DNA of 18,666 bases, taken from assembly GCA_009921765.1 (NCBI GenBank), contig RFXC01000066.1:1-18666 (forward strand), read 5' to 3'. The position numbers and the translations under genes were made by a program. Within the stretch, counting starts at the first letter, position 1. Each line of letters begins with the position of its first letter. Below the pieces are notes generated by a model, which ran no database searches, was not told the origin of the DNA, and was given only the letters and a program-made list of their open reading frames with translations. Below are positions 14,945 to 18,666 of the stretch, in pieces. The DNA comes from Betaproteobacteria bacterium. Its GTDB lineage: Bacteria > Pseudomonadota > Gammaproteobacteria > Burkholderiales > Burkholderiaceae.

Positions 14945-16147
14945 ATGACATCCGTTCGCCGACGCGCGCTCACTGCCGGGCTTCTGGGCGCTGCTGCGCT
15001 GCCGTCTCTGGCCCGTGCGCAAGGTCGCCCCATCCGGGTCGGTGGTACGCTGACCCTGACAGGTCCTCTGGCATCCCTTGGCATCATCCACAAAGTCGCG
15101 GGCGAAGCGTTCGTTGATGAAATCAACCAGCGGGGCGGACTGCTCGGTCGGCCAGTCGAATGGGTACTGAAGGACGACCAGTCCAAACCGGAGTTGGCGC
15201 GCACGCTGTATGAGCAACTGGTCACCACCGAGAAGGTCGACCTCTTGATCGGGCCCTACGGCACCGCGGCGATCCTGGCGGCGATGGGGGTTGCCCAGCG
15301 CTATGGAAAATTCATCCCGCACCATTCTTTCGGCATCCCGAACCTGGCGAAATACGACATGCAGTTTCAGGCTGGAGGCGTCGCGGGCGACCCCGACAAT
15401 GTCTGGCCGAATCTGGTCTTCGACGCCATGGCCGCGTCGCCAACGCCGCCGAAAACCATCACGATTGCGGCAAGCAAGTTCCCGTCCCTCCACTATATTT
15501 CCCTGAATGCGCGAGAGATCGCGAAAAAGCGTGGTCTGAGGGAGGTGGCTTTTCTCGAGTATGAATTCGGCACACGGGACTTTGGCGCCATTGCGAGCCG
15601 CATCAAAGATGCCAACGCCGATTTCCTCTGGGTCGGCGCAGGCGGTATCGACCCCGTGCTGATGCTTGATGCAATGAAGCGTATCAATTACCAGCCCCCC
15701 ATGCAGTTCCACATGTTCCCGGCGCCGGGTCCGATGATGAAGTTGCCCGAGTCGCGCAACAGTTTCGCGCTCACCAACTTCGAGGCGCACGCGCCTTATA
15801 CCAATAATCCGCGGGCTGCCGCGTTTGTAAAGGCGTTTGCAGAGCGTGCCGCAAAAGTGAACCTGCCATACCCTGCGGTCGATCTGCAGTCGGCGATTTC
15901 CTACTCCTGCTGGCAGGTGATCGAGGCGGCGGTAACCGGCTCGGGTTCGCTCGACGACAAGGCAATCGCACAGTGGCTGCGCAACAATACGGTCAACGCG
16001 ATCATCGGGCCGCTTCGCTGGTCGGGCTCCAACAACTATGTGTCGGGCTCCGACCTGTACAAGGTCAAGCAGTTGCAAGACGGCAATTGGGTGGTGGTCT
16101 GGCCGCGCGACAGCGCTGCGCCAGGCGCACAGATCCGGGGCGCCTGA
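14945..16147 (+). CDS. Second periplasmic Liv-type substrate-binding protein
   Basis: Periplasmic solute receptor, 400 residues from the ATG at 14945 with GAGGAG 6 bases upstream. The signal peptide has three arginines (VRRRAL, 4-9), a hydrophobic core and a likely cleavage site ARA/QG after residue 25; the RRR suggests Tat export but the motif is weaker than in the binding protein encoded at 11507. The mature protein begins RPIRVGGTLTLTGPLASLG, a typical type I periplasmic-binding fold start. There are no permease or ATPase genes beside it, so it either borrows the LivHMGF set upstream or serves a transporter elsewhere. It leads an operon with the reductase 13 bases downstream, suggesting the same substrate is captured and degraded. 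Confidence 0.9.
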   Translation: MTSVRRRALTAGLLGAAALPSLARAQGRPIRVGGTLTLTGPLASLGIIHKVAGEAFVDEINQRGGLLGRPVEWVLKDDQSKPELARTLYEQLVTTEKVDLLIGPYGTAAILAAMGVAQRYGKFIPHHSFGIPNLAKYDMQFQAGGVAGDPDNVWPNLVFDAMAASPTPPKTITIAASKFPSLHYISLNAREIAKKRGLREVAFLEYEFGTRDFGAIASRIKDANADFLWVGAGGIDPVLMLDAMKRINYQPPMQFHMFPAPGPMMKLPESRNSFALTNFEAHAPYTNNPRAAAFVKAFAERAAKVNLPYPAVDLQSAISYSCWQVIEAAVTGSGSLDDKAIAQWLRNNTVNAIIGPLRWSGSNNYVSGSDLYKVKQLQDGNWVVVWPRDSAAPGAQIRGA

Positions 16148-16160
16148 GCCGAGCGCGGTC

Positions 16161-17213
16161 ATGAGCTTTCGAATTGAACTCAAGCCCAGTGGGAATGCTT
16201 TCCAGGTAGAACCCGGCGAGCCGATTCTGCGCTCTGGGCTCGATGCCGGGTTCTCCATGCCTTACAGCTGCCAGACTGGCGTATGCAAGACCTGCCGAGG
16301 CCGGATTCTGGAAGGCCAGGTTGACTACGGCATGGTGCATCCCACCTATCTGACCGACGCTGACAAGGCCGAAGGCTACGCGCTGCTCTGTCAGGCCTCG
16401 CCTCTGTCGGATCTGGTGATCGAGGTCAGAGAGGTGGGTGGGCTTGAGAACATTCGCCCGCAGATCGTTCCCTGTCGCGTGCTGAAAATTCAGAGGCCTG
16501 CACCTGATGTGGCGGTGCTCACGCTCAAGCTGCCGATGAACGAGAACATGCTGTTTGTTGCGGGCCAGTACATTGACCTGCTGCTCAAAGACGGCAAGCG
16601 ACGCAGCTATTCGATCGCGACCGCCCCAAGCTCCGATGGCGTCACCATGATCGAGCTGCACGTGCGCCATATGCCAGGCGGACTCTTCACCGATCATGTG
16701 TTCAGCACCATGAAGGAACGCGATCTGCTGCGTTTCGAAGGGCCGCTTGGCACGTTTCACCTGCGGGCCCCCAGCGGCAAGCCGGCTGTGCTGGTGGCAA
16801 GTGGCACTGGTTTTGCGCCGATCAAGGCGATCTGTGAAGCAGTTTTCCGGCGTGGGCTTTCGGCGGAGCAACCGCTCACGCTCTACTGGGGCTGCCGTCG
16901 CCGCATCGATCTCTACAGTCTGGAAACGGCCGAGCAGTGGGCGGTTGAACATCCTGGTTTTCGCTTCATTCCAGTGTTGTCCGACCCCTCGGAAGCGTGC
17001 GGCTGGAGCGGCCGTACTGGACTGGTGCATGAAGCGGTGATGGCCGACCACCCCGATATGCGCGATGTCGAAATCTATGCCTGCGGCGCGCCCGTGATGG
17101 TTGAGGCTGCACGGCGCGATTTCATCGCACGTTGCGGTCTTCCTGTTGAATCATTTTTTGCCGACTCATTCTTGAGCGAGGCCGACCGCACTGGCGCGGT
17201 CGCAACCGTCTGA
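16161..17213 (+). CDS. 2Fe-2S/FAD/NAD(P)H reductase of oxygenase (CDP-6-deoxyglucoseen reductase-like) type
   Basis: Electron-transfer protein carrying electrons from NAD(P)H through FAD to a plant-type 2Fe-2S centre and on to a partner, usually a Rieske or diiron oxygenase. 350 residues from the ATG at 16161. Domain order: N-terminal ferredoxin (1-85) with C37, C42, C45 and C77 (CX4CX2C...C), FAD domain with RRSYS (147-151) and NAD domain with GTGFAP (215-220) and YACGAPVMVEAA (306-317). This single-chain order is shared with phenol, benzoate and methane oxygenase reductases and with the reductase often named after CDP-6-deoxy-glucoseen. No deoxysugar gene is near, so an oxygenase role is preferred. 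No oxygenase is in the window; it may lie to the right. Confidence 0.9.
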   Translation: MSFRIELKPSGNAFQVEPGEPILRSGLDAGFSMPYSCQTGVCKTCRGRILEGQVDYGMVHPTYLTDADKAEGYALLCQASPLSDLVIEVREVGGLENIRPQIVPCRVLKIQRPAPDVAVLTLKLPMNENMLFVAGQYIDLLLKDGKRRSYSIATAPSSDGVTMIELHVRHMPGGLFTDHVFSTMKERDLLRFEGPLGTFHLRAPSGKPAVLVASGTGFAPIKAICEAVFRRGLSAEQPLTLYWGCRRRIDLYSLETAEQWAVEHPGFRFIPVLSDPSEACGWSGRTGLVHEAVMADHPDMRDVEIYACGAPVMVEAARRDFIARCGLPVESFFADSFLSEADRTGAVATV

Positions 17214-17243
17214 TTCCAATTCCACAACCAAGGAGACACCTTC

Positions 17244-17783
17244 ATGGTATCAACGCTTGAAATCATTCCCGAAGGCGTGGTTGAACCCAAACCGCGCAAC
17301 TCCATCATCAAACCGTATGTCATGTCGCACGGCACGCTCGAGTGCCACAGCCTGAAAGCATCGCGGCGTTTTTATGAAGAGTTTCTGGGCCTCGAGTGTG
17401 TTCGTCATGCGCTGCCAGCCATGGTGATCCGGTGCGGTCTGAAGTTTCATATCGTCTGTGTCGAGGTGGGTGACAAGGTGCACCCGGTCAACGTGCTCAA
17501 CCACTGGGGCATTGATGTCGAGTCGAAGGAGAAGGTTGACGAGGCCTACGACAATGCGCTCAAGCACAAGGACACCTACGGTATCCGTCAGGTGTTGAAA
17601 CCGGTGTTGCAACACGGCGTGTACTCGTTCTACCTCGAAGACCTCGACCACAACTGGTGGGAAGTACAGTTCGCCAACGGATTTCAGCACGACGATCTCT
17701 ATGATTTCGGGGACCGTTTCTCGATGGAAGACGGCGCCAAGGTGGGCGAATTGAAGGAACTCAACATCAAGACCACGCAGTGA
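17244..17783 (+). CDS. VOC-superfamily protein, extradiol dioxygenase/glyoxalase-like
   Basis: Vicinal-oxygen-chelate fold protein, 179 residues; AAGGAG lies about 9 bases upstream of the ATG at 17244. One beta-alpha-beta-beta-beta pair gives a likely complete metal triad: H29 (SHGTLECHS), H87 (NHWGIDV) and E140 (HNWWEVQF), matching the His-His-Glu set of type I extradiol dioxygenases and glyoxalase-like enzymes. The family line S-x-x-FYEEFLGLE is clear at 40-51. Extensions of about 25 residues before the first strand and 35 after the last are not typical of glyoxalase I. Context (reductase before it, FAH hydrolase overlapping after it) favours a ring-cleavage or related oxygen-dependent step, but isomerase or epimerase activity is possible. 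Confidence 0.82.
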   Translation: MVSTLEIIPEGVVEPKPRNSIIKPYVMSHGTLECHSLKASRRFYEEFLGLECVRHALPAMVIRCGLKFHIVCVEVGDKVHPVNVLNHWGIDVESKEKVDEAYDNALKHKDTYGIRQVLKPVLQHGVYSFYLEDLDHNWWEVQFANGFQHDDLYDFGDRFSMEDGAKVGELKELNIKTTQ

Positions 17784-18666
17784 ATGCGGGGACCGGCTTC
17801 GCGATTGCGACATTGGCGCGGTCGCGCGGCCAGAGCGAGGCGGCGCTTCGCGTGGATGACCGCTTCTGGCCGCTCGCGCTGGCCGGTCTGCCACTCGACA
17901 CGATGCGCCTGTTCGACAACTGGCCGCGTTCCATTCGTGCGCTTGAGCATTTTGCGGCGGCCATCCGCAGCGGCGAATTCGACCCCCGGAAATCGGTTTC
18001 GCAGGCGCGTGCGCGCTTGCTGACGCCGCTTCGCTATCCGCGGAAATTGTTTTGTGTCGGTGCCAATTACGCCGATCACCTGGCCGAGATGAAGGCGTCG
18101 ATCGCCAAGGTTCCCGGCCGGCCGCCGTTCTTCTTCATGAAACCACCGTCAACCTGCATCGTGGGCCCCGGCGATCGGGTGCGCATTCCGAGCGGCTGCA
18201 AGTACTTTGACTGGGAGGTCGAGTTCGTTGTGGTCTTCGGCCGGGGAGGGCGCAATATCGCCGAGTCGGACGCCCTTTCGCATGTGGCCGGATATTCGAT
18301 AGGCGTTGACTTCACTGCACGCGACCTCTTCGATCAGCCATCGAGTTTTTTCCGCTTCAACTTTACGCTTGGCAAGGCGCAGGACACCATGAGCCCGCTC
18401 GGGCCGGTCGTCGTGCCTGCGCGGTTCATTGACATCGCCAGCACCCGTTTCGGTCTGGCGGTCAACGGTATCCGCAAACAATGGGGAACGACGGGAGACA
18501 TGATCTATTCGGTCGCTGAACAGATTGCTGGAATCTCGCAGGCGGTAGCGATCGAGCCAGGGGATGTGATGTACACGGGCTCGCCCGCAGGCGTGGGGCT
18601 GCCGCGCGGTGAACGGCTGGTGGCTGGCGATGTGGTGAGCTTCTTTGCCGACGGTATTGGCGAAAT
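17780..18666 (+). CDS. Second FAH-family protein, C-terminus cut by window edge
   Basis: FAH-fold metal-dependent hydrolase/hydratase; 295 residues visible. The GTG at 17780 overlaps the VOC stop by four bases (GTGA), and no in-frame ATG lies close upstream, so coupled translation is likely; no Shine-Dalgarno is seen near it. After a roughly 85-residue N-terminal domain come FCVGANYADHLAEM (91-104), the metal ligands E146 and E148 in FDWEVEF and D177 in GVDFTARDL, and YTGSPAGVGLPRGE near residue 270. Family members end soon after the visible part. It is distinct from the FAH protein encoded at 13902-14795, which has a shorter N-terminal region, so the two are not a recent duplicate. Likely acts on the product of the VOC enzyme; the reaction is not known. 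Confidence 0.88.
   Translation, partial: MNAGTGFAIATLARSRGQSEAALRVDDRFWPLALAGLPLDTMRLFDNWPRSIRALEHFAAAIRSGEFDPRKSVSQARARLLTPLRYPRKLFCVGANYADHLAEMKASIAKVPGRPPFFFMKPPSTCIVGPGDRVRIPSGCKYFDWEVEFVVVFGRGGRNIAESDALSHVAGYSIGVDFTARDLFDQPSSFFRFNFTLGKAQDTMSPLGPVVVPARFIDIASTRFGLAVNGIRKQWGTTGDMIYSVAEQIAGISQAVAIEPGDVMYTGSPAGVGLPRGERLVAGDVVSFFADGIGE

Noticed and set aside
14792..16258. 488-residue open frame on the minus strand
   Set aside because: Antisense to the second binding protein and the reductase start; long only because GC-rich codons suppress stops.
17784..18023. ATG-started 79-residue frame just after the VOC stop
   Set aside because: It is in the wrong frame; the GTG at 17780 opens the frame carrying the FAH motifs.

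Overview
The window looks like a chromosomal catabolic region from a GC-rich proteobacterium, most likely a betaproteobacterium (Burkholderiales or Rhodocyclales). That placement is an inference from high GC, tight gene packing, twin-arginine type signal peptides on the binding proteins and the mix of acyl-CoA and Liv-type genes; no rRNA, tRNA or taxonomic marker is present. No insertion sequence, phage gene, CRISPR array or RNA gene was seen.

Layout. (1) 1-4775, minus strand: a thiolase, then a GGDEF-EAL signalling protein, then a FadB-type hydratase/3-hydroxyacyl-CoA dehydrogenase that runs off the left edge. (2) 4776-4868: a short divergent promoter region with two dyads. (3) 4869-12688, plus strand: an LCAD-type acyl-CoA dehydrogenase, LivH, LivM, LivG and LivF transporter subunits, a long-chain type acyl-CoA ligase that overlaps livF, and a periplasmic binding protein. 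(4) 12726-14795, minus strand: a two-gene unit of a fumarylacetoacetate hydrolase (FAH) family protein and a citronellyl-CoA dehydrogenase-like acyl-CoA dehydrogenase. (5) 14796-14944: a divergent promoter region with a good -35 box. (6) 14945-18666, plus strand: a second binding protein, a 2Fe-2S/FAD/NAD(P)H oxygenase-type reductase, a VOC-family metalloprotein and a second FAH-family protein cut by the right edge.

How it fits together. Regions 1 and 3 contain every enzyme type needed to import a carboxylic acid, activate it with CoA and run a beta-oxidation turn (ligase, dehydrogenase, hydratase/dehydrogenase, thiolase). The ligase inside the transporter operon argues that the 'branched-chain amino acid' transporter carries an organic acid rather than an amino acid. 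Regions 4 and 6 look like an oxygenase-dependent branch: a reductase that needs an oxygenase partner, an extradiol-dioxygenase-like VOC protein and two FAH-fold hydrolases, with an acyl-CoA dehydrogenase of the branched/terpenoid acid type. The substrate cannot be read from the sequence. The most unusual points are the c-di-GMP protein lodged inside the thiolase/FadB unit, with an intact GGDEF but a wrecked EAL active site, and the compact reductase-VOC-FAH module.
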